A stretch of DNA of 64,000 bases from Sphingobacteriales bacterium (GCA_016708305.1 JADJGB010000008.1:1364001-1428000), one strand, 5' to 3'; shown: positions 10,707-21,186, counted from the stretch's first letter. The notes: generated from the letters alone by a model not told the origin. Made by a program: numbers and translations.

Positions 10707-11426
10707 TTATGATATAGCTGCTTCGTCCAGCAGCCAGATTGTACTGCCTTTTTTAAGTTGTACACCCTGAATCGGATAGGCACCATTTTGTTTCTTACCA
10801 GAGATGATATTTCTGATAACGGGGGCTTTTGCCTTTCCCGAAACCAAAAACATTACTTCGTTACTGTGGTTTATTAGCGGGTAGGTAACGCTGATGCGGT
10901 AAGTCTGTTTTTCTTCTACCCATACTTCTTTTATCAAAAGTTTTTTTTCATTTAAAATATCTGTACCGGGGAATAGTGATGCGGTATGACCATCATCGCC
11001 CATACCCAGAAGTGTGAGGTCGAAGCAAGGTCGATTGCCCAAGGTAGTTTTCAGTGTAGCTTCATACTGTAGTGCACAATCTTTCGGGCTACCCTTGACC
11101 GGTACAGGAAAAATATTTTTTTTTGGAATTTTTACCTTATCCAGCAATGCCTCTTTTACCCTTTTGAAATTACTTTCATCGCTTTTGTGCGGTACAAAAC
11201 GCTCATCACCCCAAAACAACATCACTTTTTTCCAGTTTATATTGCGGCTGAACTCCCGTGTAGCGAGTAATTGATACAACCTTTTTGGTGTACTGCCACC
11301 TGAAAGTGCAACAGCAAATCTCCCATTTTTTTCAATACTTTCTTTACATGATTTTACAAAAAAATAGGCAGCAGCCCGGCTCAATGCCTCGGTATCGGTC
11401 CAAACCAGGGTTTCTTCTTTTTTCAT
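10707..11426 (-). CDS. pgl: 6-phosphogluconolactonase
   Basis: This cytosolic enzyme hydrolyses 6-phosphogluconolactone to 6-phosphogluconate, the second step of the oxidative pentose phosphate pathway. At 239 residues it has the normal length. It carries the SugarP-isomerase fold signatures ALSGGSTPKRLY near residue 40, FWGDERFVP near 90 and LLGMGDDGHTASLFP near 140. It lies 37 bases downstream of zwf on the same strand, as the last gene of a gnd-zwf-pgl operon. No frameshift is seen. Confidence 0.95.
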   Translation of the reverse strand: MKKEETLVWTDTEALSRAAAYFFVKSCKESIEKNGRFAVALSGGSTPKRLYQLLATREFSRNINWKKVMLFWGDERFVPHKSDESNFKRVKEALLDKVKIPKKNIFPVPVKGSPKDCALQYEATLKTTLGNRPCFDLTLLGMGDDGHTASLFPGTDILNEKKLLIKEVWVEEKQTYRISVTYPLINHSNEVMFLVSGKAKAPVIRNIISGKKQNGAYPIQGVQLKKGSTIWLLDEAAIS

Positions 11427-11463
11427 GGTTCAAATTTTAAGCAAAATATTTATTCAAAAACTA

Positions 11464-12958
11464 TTAATCGCATTTTAGTACTTCTTCGTTGGGAGAGGTG
11501 AGCGCCCACTGAACACCAATGCTCTTAGCCAGCTTATCGGCTTCTTTGGGGCCATCAGTACCCGCCGCATATTTTTTTTGCCCTTTAGAGGTCGTCTTCC
11601 AAAAATCCAATATGGGCATCACTATTTTCCATGCTGCCTCCACCTGATCCGAACGAATAAAGAGGGTGGCATCGCCTTCTAATACATCCAACAGCAGGGT
11701 TTCATAAGCTTCGGGCGAAGGCTCACAGAAAGCATCATTATAAGTAAAATCCATATTCACCGGTTTTAAGCGCATGTGAATGCCCGGAATTTTACCATCT
11801 ACTATCAAATTTATCGTTTGATTCGGTTGGATGCTGATGTATAACCTGTTGGCTACTTCATCATCTTTGAATATTTTATGAGGAGTCATTTTAAACTGAA
11901 TCATAATCAAGGATGATTTCTGAGACATACATTTACCTGTACGCAGCAGGAATGGTACTCCTTTCCAACGCTTATTGTCAATAAACAATTTCATGGCTGC
12001 AAAGGTTTCGGTTTTTGAATTCTTGGCCACATTTACTTCATCGGTATATCCGATTTGAGGAGCGCCTGCAACCGCTCCTTCAGCATATTGTGCCCTGATT
12101 ACTTCAGGCGCCGAAATTTTACTAACGCTTTTCAGCACTTTTGCTTTTTCATCACGAATACATTCGGCTGCATAATCACAAGGACGCTCCATGCCGATTA
12201 CAGACAGAATTTGCAGCAGGTGATTTTGAATCATATCCCGAAGCGCTCCACTATTGTCATAGTATTTTCCACGAGTACCCACACCCACTTCTTCGGCTAC
12301 GGTTATCTGAACATGATCAATATATTTGTTACTCCATAATGGTTCGAAAATATTATTTGCAAAACGGAAAGCAAGAATATTTTGAACCACTTCTTTACCC
12401 AGATAGTGATCAATGCGGTAAATCTGCTCTTCTTTAAAATTTTTAGTCAGTAACCTGTTCAGTGCCTGGGCTGAGGTCAAATCTGTCCCAAAAGGTTTTT
12501 CTACTACTATACGATCTTTTTTTACCATACCGGCCATTTTGTTTTTTGCAAGGCCTTCGGTAATGGTTTTTATAAAGCTCGGTGAAACAGCATAGTAAAA
12601 CAACCTGGTTCCCCTCACACTCCAATTTTTATCATTTTTTTCTAAAGCTTGCTTTTAAACGAGGAAAAGTATCGGGAACCGAGAAATCACCCTGAAAATA
12701 ATCAAGTTTATCTTTAAATTTATTCCAGTCTGCATCTTTAGCCTTACCATTTCTCGAAAAAGAATTTATTCCTTCCAGCATGTGTTTGTCATAAGCCTCG
12801 TCAGATAGCCCTTTATAATCCATTGCGAAAATTACAAATTCATCCGGCATAAAGCCACCGATATAAAGATTGTAAAAAGCGGGTATTAATTTTCGCCAGG
12901 AAAGGTCTCCAAAACCACCAAAAATTACGATGTTAGCGGGTGTCTGTTTAAAGTCCAT
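11464..12958 (-). CDS. zwf: Glucose-6-phosphate 1-dehydrogenase (one frameshift)
   Basis: This enzyme oxidises glucose-6-phosphate to the lactone with reduction of NADP. The N-terminal piece (12632-12958) has the nucleotide-binding IFGGFGDLSWRKL. The larger piece has the active-site region RIDHYLGKE and the conserved VRAQYAEG-type segment. The two join at an A7 run near 12630, where another frame reads KNDKNWSVRGTRLFYY, giving about 497 residues, the expected size. Because zwf is a core gene, the shift is probably a sequence error. It sits between gnd and pgl. Confidence 0.93.
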
Positions 12959-13020
12959 AAATTGTCTGTTTATTTGCTAAATGTATTTTTAAAAAATAGG
13001 TACAAAAATTTTTATTTGAT

Positions 13021-14415
13021 TTATGATGTCCATTTTGAATGAAAACTTCCCTCTTTGTCAATTCGTTCATAAGTGTGAGCTCCAAAAAAATCGCGCTGTG
13101 CCTGTATAAGATTGGCCGGAAGTTGAGCGCTTGTATAAGCATCAAAATAATTGAGCGCCGATGCAAATGCGGCTGCAGGAGTTCCTGTGTCCATAGCCGT
13201 TTTGAGCAAAGCAACCACACTATTTCTTTTTTCCGATAGTTTTTTTGAAAACAGGGGAGACGTAATTACAATCTGCAAATCGGGTTCCTGCAGGTAGGCC
13301 TTGTGCAAATCATTGAGCATGGCTGATCTAATAATGCAGCCTCCCCGCCAGATTTTCAGTACTTTTTTAATGTCAATTTCATAATTGCTTGTTGCCGAAG
13401 CCGCCTGAATAAGTTTTATTCCCTGGGCATAAGCTATTGTAAAACCAAAATATAAAGCTTCCCCACAGATGGTTTTTATCACTTCTTTGTCGGTTGAAAT
13501 ATTGGTTTTATGATAATCGAAGTAACCAGCTGCTTTCACCCGTTCTGCCTTTAAGGCTGAGAGGTATCGCATAGTAACTGCAATATCAATGGTAGGTGTG
13601 GGCACGTTCAGTTCCAAAGCGCTCTGTGTAGTCCACAAGCCGGTTCCTTTTTGTTGGGCACGATCTAATATCATGTCCACTAAGTCTTTGCCGGTTTCTT
13701 CGTCTTTTTTGTTAAAGATTAAAGATGTGATTTCTACCAAAAATGATTGTAACTCGCCTTGATGCCATTCACCAAAAACAGAACTCAACTCACCATTGGA
13801 GAAACCTGAAATTTTTATCAGGCTGTAAACTTCACTAATCATTTGCATCATGGCGTACTCTATACCATTGTGTAGCATTTTCACATAGTGGCCTGCGGCA
13901 GTATTACCCATATATGCACATGGTTCACCTTCTGCCTTAGCTGCTATTGATTCCAGAATGTTTTTCACCTGTTCGTAACTTTCTTTATCTCCACCCGGCA
14001 TCATACTGGGGCCGTTTCGTGCGCCTTCTTCTCCACCCGAAACGCCCATGCCTATAAAATGGATACCTGAGTTTTTTAAGGTTTGAAATCGCCTTTCGGT
14101 ATCAATAAAATGTGAATTGCCGCCATCAATAATTATATCGCCTTTTTGCAGCAGAGGCAACAGGCCATCAATCACAGCATCTACAATTTTACCTGCCGGT
14201 ACCAGCATCATGATAATTTTTGGCGATTGAAGATTATTTACTAAATCCTGAAGCGAACCGGCCGATGTTGCCGGTTTGCCCGCGGCTTCTTCTTCCAGAC
14301 GTTTCCGCTGGTTTTCATTAGGGTCGTAGCCACAAACTTCGAAACCGTGGTCTGCTAAATTAAGTGCCATATTTCGGCCCATGGTACCAAGGCCAATCAT
14401 TCCAAAATGTGCCAT
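13021..14415 (-). CDS. gnd: 6-phosphogluconate dehydrogenase, decarboxylating
   Basis: This enzyme makes ribulose-5-phosphate, CO2 and NADPH from 6-phosphogluconate. It has the N-terminal NADP fold (GLGTMGRNMALNLADHG), the signature GVSGGEEGARNGPSMMPGG near residue 125, and the catalytic-lysine region HYVKMLHNGIEYAMMQ. Its 464 residues are normal for the family. As the first gene of gnd-zwf-pgl, it provides the operon's promoter region in the roughly 200 bases shared with the divergent amidase gene. Confidence 0.96.
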   Translation of the reverse strand: MAHFGMIGLGTMGRNMALNLADHGFEVCGYDPNENQRKRLEEEAAGKPATSAGSLQDLVNNLQSPKIIMMLVPAGKIVDAVIDGLLPLLQKGDIIIDGGNSHFIDTERRFQTLKNSGIHFIGMGVSGGEEGARNGPSMMPGGDKESYEQVKNILESIAAKAEGEPCAYMGNTAAGHYVKMLHNGIEYAMMQMISEVYSLIKISGFSNGELSSVFGEWHQGELQSFLVEITSLIFNKKDEETGKDLVDMILDRAQQKGTGLWTTQSALELNVPTPTIDIAVTMRYLSALKAERVKAAGYFDYHKTNISTDKEVIKTICGEALYFGFTIAYAQGIKLIQAASATSNYEIDIKKVLKIWRGGCIIRSAMLNDLHKAYLQEPDLQIVITSPLFSKKLSEKRNSVVALLKTAMDTGTPAAAFASALNYFDAYTSAQLPANLIQAQRDFFGAHTYERIDKEGSFHSKWTS

Positions 14416-14615
14416 TTTCTTGTTTGTTGATAAAAAAACCTGTACAAGTTATTTGAAAAACCTGATTTATACTAAAATCAATTAACAAATTCTTAAAAAT
14501 TATGTTTTAAGATACATTTTTAACATAACAAAAGAATTTTACGATAGTTTTCGTTATTTTCACACATCGAATGGATATGTTTTCAGATAATTTTGAATTT
14601 TAGAACAGTAAAGAA

Positions 14616-15746
14616 ATGTACAAATTACAATCAGTCATAGGATCCGTAATCCTGATTATCTTTTTATATGCTTGTACCCCCAGTCAGCCAACCACGAAAA
14701 CAAATGTTTTAAACAAACCTGCTGATTCTGAAACTGATGTTAAGGGAAATAAACGTATGTCGGCATGGGAAATGCAAAACTATCATAAGAATCTTCCAAA
14801 AGCGGCTCCTCCGGCTGAAAGAAAGACATCTGGTAGGGAAACAAAAAAGGAAATTAAAAAAGAAATGAACCCGACAGTGGCGGTTATAAAACCGGAAGAT
14901 CCCGTTGGCCAGACATCTGTAAATAATAACATTGTTACCTCCGCATCCTTTGCTTACCGTTCAAAAGAATATTATAAATTTATTACCGACAGCATTCAGG
15001 CTGTATCTGCTAAGGCGGCTTATTATCAAATAGCCGATTCTATGATGCGGATGATGACACAACTTCCGATAAATTCCAAAAATCCGGCAATCGACCTTAC
15101 CCAGTGGTACACCACACCTAACTTTAATATTCGCAAACCCAATTATGTGATGTTGCACCACACCGCTCAGACTACCGCCGAACAGACGCTTTACACTTTT
15201 TCAATTCAAAGAACTGGTGTGAGCGCTCACTATGTAGTGTCGAGAGATGGTACAGTTTACCAAATGCTGAATGACTATATGAAAGCCTGGCACTCGGGCA
15301 TCGGACGCTGGGGAAGTGTAAACGATATGAACTCCTGCAGTTTGGGAATTGAAATTGATAATAATGGGTCTGAGCCATTTTCAGATGCTCAGATAAATGG
15401 GTTGCTAAAACTGCTTACCTACCTCAAAAAGGAGTATCAGATACCTCAGGAAAATTTTATAGGACACTCAGACTATGCACCCTCTCGGAAAAATGACCCC
15501 AGTAAATATTTTCCCTGGAAAAAACTTGCAGATGCCGGTTTTGGTTACTGGTACGATACTTTAAATTTAAAAGATCCGCCTGCCGACTTTAATCCTATTA
15601 TGGCGCTGAGAATAATAGGTTATGATACAAAAAAGCCAATGGATGCCATAAAGGCGTTCAAATTGCATTTTATTCAAAATGATGTTTCTTCCACCTTGTC
15701 GGATTACGATAAGAAGATTTTGTATAATGTTTATCTTAAATATTAG
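14616..15746 (+). CDS. N-acetylmuramoyl-L-alanine amidase lipoprotein (Amidase_2/AmpD-like)
   Basis: This is a peptidoglycan hydrolase that cleaves the bond between MurNAc and L-Ala. It has a lipoprotein signal (FLYACTPSQP), a Lys/Pro-rich linker of about 100 residues, then an AmpD-type zinc amidase domain. Its ligand motifs are MLHHTA near residue 180 and GHSDYAP...KYFPW near residue 285, with the conserved SAHYVVSRDG between them. Its signal suggests it acts in the periplasm, unlike cytosolic AmpD. It is a single gene transcribed divergently from gnd. Confidence 0.88.
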   Translation: MYKLQSVIGSVILIIFLYACTPSQPTTKTNVLNKPADSETDVKGNKRMSAWEMQNYHKNLPKAAPPAERKTSGRETKKEIKKEMNPTVAVIKPEDPVGQTSVNNNIVTSASFAYRSKEYYKFITDSIQAVSAKAAYYQIADSMMRMMTQLPINSKNPAIDLTQWYTTPNFNIRKPNYVMLHHTAQTTAEQTLYTFSIQRTGVSAHYVVSRDGTVYQMLNDYMKAWHSGIGRWGSVNDMNSCSLGIEIDNNGSEPFSDAQINGLLKLLTYLKKEYQIPQENFIGHSDYAPSRKNDPSKYFPWKKLADAGFGYWYDTLNLKDPPADFNPIMALRIIGYDTKKPMDAIKAFKLHFIQNDVSSTLSDYDKKILYNVYLKY

Positions 15747-15765
15747 AAAGGAATAGTAAAGGCAT

Positions 15766-15832
15766 AAAAAAAAGCATCGTGTTTTGTTTTAGGTTTGGTT
15801 GCCCAAACTTTCACTTACTAACCCGATGCTTT
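15766..15832 (-). terminator. Minus-strand terminator with internal GCAA-capped hairpin
   Basis: Read on the minus strand, AAAGCATCG (15824-15832) pairs with CGATGCTTT (15771-15779), and eight consecutive Ts follow from 15773 down to 15766. Inside the long loop GTTTGG-GCAA-CCAAAC (15793-15808) forms a GNRA-capped hairpin. The T tract is on the minus strand only, so the transcript must come from the right. Confidence 0.6.
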
Positions 15833-16315
15833 CTTAATAGCTTCTGCATTGTCCCTGTAGAGCAGGTTTCCATTTTTCCGGCTTTCAAGGCATTGCTGCT
15901 TTTCAACCTTCGAATTTCCACTCGCAGAACAATTGGCAAGGCTTCCGCTGTTTTGCTTCTACTTTGCGGAGCGCCCTGATTTTTCCTCAGTCTGAGCACT
16001 TCAGCACATTGCTGTACTTTGGTAATTCAGTCTTTGTAGAACCCTGCTTTCTCTGCATTGTGTCAGCGCCCGATTTTAACCGGGTTTTTTAGCTTCAACT
16101 TTGCTAATTTGGTTGTACCACAAACGCCCTGCTTTTCATTTGCATTGCTGCATTTGTCGGACCTGATTTTCATGCTACAATTGTCAAAGAATCTGCTAAG
16201 TACACTTTTGAGACGTTTCTGAAATCTTGCGACTACAGTTTCTTTCTCTCTGAGTGCGCTATGAAGATACTATTTCAAATACCCTGATTCCAAATTTTTA
16301 ACCCTTTTTATCAGC
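15766..16315 (-). ncRNA. Candidate structured non-coding RNA, minus strand (no ORF)
   Basis: No credible protein is encoded in the 770 bases between the amidase and the M13 peptidase. On the minus strand the stretch ends in a large hairpin followed by eight Ts, and an imperfect promoter (TTG, 22 bases, TTACTTTG) lies near 16320-16355. Recurrent words on that strand (CAGCAATGC, CACAATGCAG, GACAATGCAG, and AAAxCAGGGCG) give a loosely repeated pattern. It did not match what I know of RNase P RNA, tmRNA, 6S or SRP RNA. Ends are approximate. It could be a degenerate repeat block instead. Confidence 0.35.
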
Positions 16316-16517
16316 ACGAGTTATGTACAAAGTAATGCACCGAAAATACAGGGTTATCAACATGTATTAACAGGTTTGTCAACAAAAATCCATCTATGAA
16401 TTGACAAATTCATAAATTCTAAAAATCAAATAGTCAGAATTTTAAAATTGATAAGCGGTAGCGCTGTAATTCACTTAAAATTGTACCTTCATTGCTGTTT
16501 ATTAAAACAATTATTTT

Positions 16518-18558
16518 ATGATTAAAATTATTTTCAAACAACATTTTTTCTTGTTAGCTTTTGCGCTGATTCTATCGTCAGGAGCGTTTGCTCAGGAAAA
16601 AGTTCAAAAATTTATTGATCCGGCCAATATGGATATGAGTGTAAAACCCGGCGATGATTTTTATGAGTATGCCGGTGGAGCCTGGATAAAAAATAATCCG
16701 GTGCCTGCAAAAGAAACCCGCTGGGGAAGTTTCAACATGTTGAGGGATTTTAACATCAATGCCGTAAAATCAATATTGGAAAAGGCAGCAGCACAAAAAT
16801 CTGCCGCACCCGGCTCGGTTGAAAAAAGAGTAGGCGATTTTTATGCAGCCGGGATGGACAGCCTTACTATCGAGAAACTCGGTTATTCGCCCATCAAAGC
16901 GGATTTGGTGCGCATCAAAGCCATTAAAAACCTTACCGGTGTACTAAATGAAATGGCTTATATGCGCAGCAACGGTATTGCTTCGCCTCTGTATGGTTTC
17001 TTTGTGGGTCAGGATAGAAAGAATGTGGAGGTGATGATTCCTCAGTTATCGCAGGGCGGAACCACGCTTTCCGATAGGGATGATTATCTTAAAGAAGACA
17101 AGCGCACCAAAGATATCCAAAACGCTTATTCAAAATATATAACAACGTTATTTACGCTTACCGGTTCTAAACCGGCCGAAGCACAAAAGAATGCCGAAAC
17201 CATTTTTAATATTGAAAAAAAATTAGCCGAAGCACAAATGAGCCGGGTGGAGATGCGCGATCCCTACAAAACTTATAATAAATTATCATTAAGCGAACTT
17301 AACCAAAAAACACCCGGTCTCGAATGGAAAAGTATTCTGGCAGCGCTTAAAGTGAAGGGAGAAGATACAATATTGGTAAATAATCCAAAGTTTTTTGAGG
17401 CAATTTCCGGTTTGCTCAAAACAATTCCTGTCAATGACTGGAAAACCTACCTGCAATGGAATATTTTAAAAGGTGCAGCGCCTTATTTGAGCAGTCCTTT
17501 TGCAGATGCCAACTTTACCTATAATCAAGTGTTAACAGGCCAAAAAATTCAAACGCCACGCTGGCAGCGGATGTCGCAGCTTACTGATGGCAGCATCGGA
17601 GAACTATTGGGTCAGTTGTATGTAAAGGAATATTTCAAACCCGAAGCCAAAGCCAGAATGAATGTGCTGGTTGAAAACCTGCGCAAAGCGTTTGCCATCC
17701 GCATCAAAGGATTGGACTGGATGAGCGAAGCCACCAAGCAAAAAGCGCTGGCAAAATTAGCTGCTTTCAGGCCCAAGGTAGGATATCCCGATAAATGGCA
17801 AAACTATGATGGCCTGACGCTTAACCGAAATGCCTTCTTCAAAACCTGCGCAATACCAATGCCTGGGGATATAATTATATGATCAGCAGATTGGGCAAGC
17901 CTGTGGACAGAGAACGCTTTGGAATGACTCCGCCTACAGTAAACGCTTATTACAGCGCTACGCTGAACGAGATTGTTTTTCCGGCAGGTATATTGCAATT
18001 CCGTTCTTTGACCCTAAAGCAGATGATGCAGTCAATTATGGCGGTATTGGTTCTGTTATCGGTCACGAAATGAGTCACGGTTTTGACGCTCAGGGCAGCA
18101 AATTTGATGCCGACGGAAACATGCGCAACTGGTGGACAGACGAGGACAAAAAACGGTTTGAAGCCAAAACGCAGGCTTTAGCCAAACAATATGATGCTTA
18201 TACCGTGTTAGGAGACCTTCATGTAAATGGTAATTTTACCTTAGGTGAAAATATTGGCGATTTGGGTGGAATGAATGTGGCTTACGAAGCGTTTAAAATG
18301 ACTAAGCAAGGCCAAAGCAATGAAAAAATTGACGGATTTACGCCCGACAAGCGGTTCTTCCTTGCCTGGGCACAGGTTTGGCGCGGAAACATTCTGCCCG
18401 AAACAGCAGCTCAACTGATAAAAACCGATCCGCACTCACCCGGTCCATACCGAACCATCGGACCCTTAGTGAATATGGATGCCTGGTATAAAGCCTTTGA
18501 TGTGCAGCCCGGAGATAAATTATATAAAAAACCGCAAGACAGAATCAGAATCTGGTAA
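16518..18558 (+). CDS. M13-family zinc metallopeptidase (PepO/neprilysin-like), two frameshifts
   Basis: This exported endopeptidase has a signal peptide ending SGAFAQ, the M13 N-terminal domain (PGDDFYEYAGGAWIKNNP), the zinc motif GHEMSHGFDAQG at about 18064-18099 and the third-ligand block GENIGDLGGM at about 18244-18273. It ends with the usual KKPQDRIRIW. The frame shifts near 17842 (four As where five restore FFKNLRNTNAWGYNYM) and near 18002 (two Cs where three restore LQFPFFDPKADDAV). Joined it is about 680 residues, normal for the family. A TACCTTCA box sits about 35 bases upstream of the ATG. Confidence 0.92.
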
Positions 18559-18572
18559 TAATAGATTAATAC

Positions 18573-18605
18573 AAAAATCCCGATTTAACCATCGGGATTT
18601 TTTTT
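18573..18605. terminator. Bidirectional terminator between M13 peptidase and BtrH-like gene
   Basis: AATCCCGAT (18576-18584) pairs with ATCGGGATT (18591-18599) around a six-base loop, flanked by A5 on the left and T8 on the right. It can therefore serve both converging genes. Confidence 0.85.
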
Positions 18606-18606
18606 A

Positions 18607-19647
18607 CTATTTCAATTTCTTGATCAATGTTTTTAACTGTCTGAAGGCTTTTTCTTCCAATTGCGATATTTCGATCAACCGATCGCCCATATCGTCATAA
18701 TCAGCCTGAGCGCCTAATCTGCCTTTGAAAATACCTGAGGCCTGAACAGCGGCATCGCGCCATTTGTCGCCGGCCGCTGTAAACTGATTGGAAATATCGA
18801 ACAGTTCGTCAACGGGCAGAAACTGATGCGACTGCTGCAAAAAAGCGCCATAAATAAACCGGAAACCGCCGCCGCCTGTGCCTATTTCTTCCTGCATACG
18901 AACAAGCTGCGCCAGATACATACGCGATTTGTCGTCTCCCAACCGGTTTTTCCATTTCTTAATCTGCCTTCCGGTGTGGGCAATACCCGATGTGCCGGCA
19001 AAATAACCCGGAATGTCCAGCATGTCTCGACAATTGAGTTTGATCCCCTTAATAATGCCTTTTTTCATTTGTTCATCGGATGGTTCGTGCAGGTTCTCTC
19101 CGGGGTAATACATTTGGCCTCTTGGCGCAAAAGCGCCTTTTGCAAAACGCACTCTTTCCAACTCATAACTGTTGAGTGTAACCAGGTTTTCCATTACCGG
19201 ATCGCTGATGATGTAATTGTCGCCCTGCTTGTCCACTACTATCAAATTATGGGCATTGAAATGAAACCGATACTCTTTAGGGAAATAGGTGAGGTAATAC
19301 ACACCCACCTGACAGGCTGTTGGTTTGCCTGCCAGCACTCTTTCGTCTAATTCGGCCTTTGCTTTTTTGTGGTCGCTGTATTTTTTTCGGGTAACTGTTA
19401 CACCCAATGATTTGCAGGTTCTTTTGAAGATCATGCCCGGCATGGTACGAAACGAAATGGCAGGTCCGCCATTTACCTTCATAAATGGTAGCTGAATGTA
19501 AAAAAGACCGGAACCCATACCAAAAGCCAGTGGCTCTGTAATCTTATGAATACCATAGTGCCCCAGCAATGCAGTGGTTACACCATTTTCGCAATGAGCG
19601 GCTTGCAGATGATTGAATGACGATACGGAAGTTTCTATATTTGACAT
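18607..19647 (-). CDS. BtrH N-terminal domain/DUF4872 protein of the flexirubin cluster
   Basis: The N-terminal part resembles BtrH, which transfers acyl groups from ACP thioesters in butirosin synthesis. It has the expected Cys motif AAHCENGVTTALLGHYG near residue 18 and a papain-like His region (FNAHNLIVVD). The C-terminal part is DUF4872-like. Homologues are common in flexirubin/dialkylresorcinol clusters of Bacteroidota, where a role in esterifying the pigment is suspected but not proven. Here it is separated from darB/darA by a 2.7 kb insertion. Frame is intact (346 residues). Confidence 0.82.
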   Translation of the reverse strand: MSNIETSVSSFNHLQAAHCENGVTTALLGHYGIHKITEPLAFGMGSGLFYIQLPFMKVNGGPAISFRTMPGMIFKRTCKSLGVTVTRKKYSDHKKAKAELDERVLAGKPTACQVGVYYLTYFPKEYRFHFNAHNLIVVDKQGDNYIISDPVMENLVTLNSYELERVRFAKGAFAPRGQMYYPGENLHEPSDEQMKKGIIKGIKLNCRDMLDIPGYFAGTSGIAHTGRQIKKWKNRLGDDKSRMYLAQLVRMQEEIGTGGGGFRFIYGAFLQQSHQFLPVDELFDISNQFTAAGDKWRDAAVQASGIFKGRLGAQADYDDMGDRLIEISQLEEKAFRQLKTLIKKLK

Positions 19648-19715
19648 CAGGATTTATGGTTGAAGCCGGTTTTCTGTTTTCGGCTATTCATTTTGATAAA
19701 AAAAATAAAAACAAG

Positions 19716-20111
19716 TTAAAAAGGCTTTTTGAGTTCTTCGATACTCACTTCAAAAACTTCGGCATACTTTTGCAACCTTTTTTCACTCAGTTTTTCAAAT
19801 ACTTTTGGTTTAAAGTGGCGTTTTACCCTCCATTTCCAAAGGCCGGTATATTGTGCTACTATTGCAAGGTCCATCATTCGTTTTTCCATCCAGTAATATA
19901 CAGGGCTTATTTCGCCATTCAAAACCCGTTGCTTTGCCTCATTTATTTTGGTTTCAAAAGCTTGCCAGGCCACCTCATTGGCTTCCTCCTTCACTTTCCA
20001 GCCGGTGCTTTGTCCGGTGATGTATTTGCCTTCGCTATCCACTGCATATTTTACCTCTTTGGCTATATGCCCAAAATAACCTTCATCCTGTGGAATTTCT
20101 TCTTTTTTCAT
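19716..20111 (-). CDS. Conserved helical protein upstream of the BtrH-like gene
   Basis: This 131-residue soluble protein has no signal peptide. Its N-terminal half is charged (DEGYFGHIAKEVKYAVD). Its C-terminal half has a helix-turn-helix-like pattern (KWRVKRHFKPKVFEKLSEKR followed by EVFEVSIEELKK), which suggests a regulator or a DNA/RNA binder. I recall similar unnamed proteins beside flexirubin genes in other Bacteroidota, which would fit local regulation; function is unknown. Gap to the BtrH-like gene is 68 bases. Confidence 0.6.
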   Translation of the reverse strand: MKKEEIPQDEGYFGHIAKEVKYAVDSEGKYITGQSTGWKVKEEANEVAWQAFETKINEAKQRVLNGEISPVYYWMEKRMMDLAIVAQYTGLWKWRVKRHFKPKVFEKLSEKRLQKYAEVFEVSIEELKKPF

Positions 20112-20205
20112 TGAGTGGTAGAAAATTGACGATGTTGATACCTAAATAATTCGGACAAATGTAAAAATAAAATCCTGATAAAACCGGTTGGCAGGGTTTT
20201 GTAGG

Positions 20206-20496
20206 CTAAAAATTATTTTGCATTTTATTTATTTCATTACTATTAGTAATCTTTCCATTCTCTTTCACATACCATACCGCTTTTATTTGCCTTTCATTCA
20301 ATCCTAATTCTCGTAAATGTTTTTCCGTTAGTTTGTCCTGATAGAAAACCACCTCAAAACCGCCAAAGGATTCTTGACAATCCGGTGCGGGTAAACCTGC
20401 TGCCAAACAATTTTCAGTAATCTTGACGGTTCCTCTGCCCCAGCTTTCTATTAAATTAGCTTTGTAAAATACATTGCAAATCAGCTCGTTTCTCAA
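20206..20496 (-). pseudogene. Remnant of an AlbA_2/ATP-binding transcriptional regulator-like protein
   Basis: The segment NVFYKANLIESWGRGTVKI and the AGLPAPD...GGFEVVFY block are typical of the C-terminal half of Schlafen AlbA_2/HATPase-type predicted regulators, with the start of a winged helix (LTEKHLRELGLNERQIKAV). The N-terminal DNA-binding half is missing and the C-terminus stops early at MQNNF. Only a TTG can start it. It is therefore a fragment of a gene that is normally 400 or more residues. Confidence 0.6.
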
Positions 20497-20553
20497 TAAA
20501 AATATTATGTATAGATAGTATGGCTTCCATTTTTTTTAATATAACTAGGGTTT

Positions 20554-20582
20554 GCCGGCCAGACGTGCCGGCTTGTTATTTT
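20554..20582 (+). repeat. GCCGGC-armed palindrome with T-rich tail
   Basis: GCCGGC at 20554-20559 and again at 20567-20572 form a perfect self-complementary stem around CAGACGT, followed by TTGTTATTTTT. It is GC-rich in an AT-rich island. It could be a terminator on the plus strand or a dispersed palindromic repeat. Confidence 0.5.
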
Positions 20583-20759
20583 TATGCTGTCTTCGGAATG
20601 TAAAGGTTTAGTTTGAATTTTGCACTGCAGCGATAATGAAAAACATACTCAAGATATTTAGCGATTTTGACGAATTGTATAATTTTTTGTTCTCCATTTT
20701 TGCTATTGTTATTCACTTCGTAATTTATGTTCTGCTGGTTTCTTTTGCCATAATGGTTT

Positions 20760-21186
20760 TTAATGCAGTAAGGTGCTAATAGCACTATAACGCTTAAACT
20801 TTCTCTTATTTATTGTCGCTTTCAACTGTGATATTTCTTCTTTTTGCTCCTCCGTAAACCCCATTGACGCGGTTCGTTTGCCAGACATACTTTCGTTCAG
20901 CTCCTCCAAAAAACTTACATCTGCTATGCGTTCTGCTGCTTTATGGCTTTCAGCATATTTACTGTATAATAGTAAATATAATATTTTGGCTGGTTTAACA
21001 ACTGCATAACGGCTAATTCTCTGTACATGATTGTTGTTGATTTAGCCATTTCTGTACGATACCTTTTCTGTTCTTTTTTAAGCTTTTGGTGATAGATGTA
21101 ATGTTAATAGATTGAAAAACTTGATATCCTATAAGAACCGTAGTCAATACCGCTAACAAGCCTATATAAAAATCATAATTTGCCAT
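20760..21186 (-). CDS. Small single-span membrane protein, frame-broken
   Basis: ATG at 21184-21186 opens a membrane helix (FYIGLLAVLTTVLIGYQVF) and a basic stretch (KSLKKNRKGIVQ). The coherent sequence then switches frame to MAKSTTIMYRELAVMQLLNQ and again to KYAESHKAAERIADVSFLEELNE, ending FKRYSAISTLLH at the stop 20760-20762. Both switches fall in short repeats of A/T. Joined it has about 140 residues: one N-terminal helix and a helical cytoplasmic tail. Function unknown. It may be two small overlapping genes instead of one. Confidence 0.4.

Noticed and set aside
15779..15999. Short ORFs on both strands in the amidase-M13 gap
   Set aside because: Composition and residue content are not protein-like, with no start context and no recognisable domain; better explained as non-coding RNA or repeat.
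16330..16480. Possible replication-origin-like AT stretch with TTATCAACA and TTGTCAAC words
   Set aside because: Only one-mismatch DnaA-box-like words, no cluster of true TTATCCACA boxes, and no dnaA or dnaN nearby.
20582..20785. 67-codon minus-strand ORF in the small-gene island
   Set aside because: Low-complexity residues, overlaps the end of a better-supported gene, no homology I can recognise.
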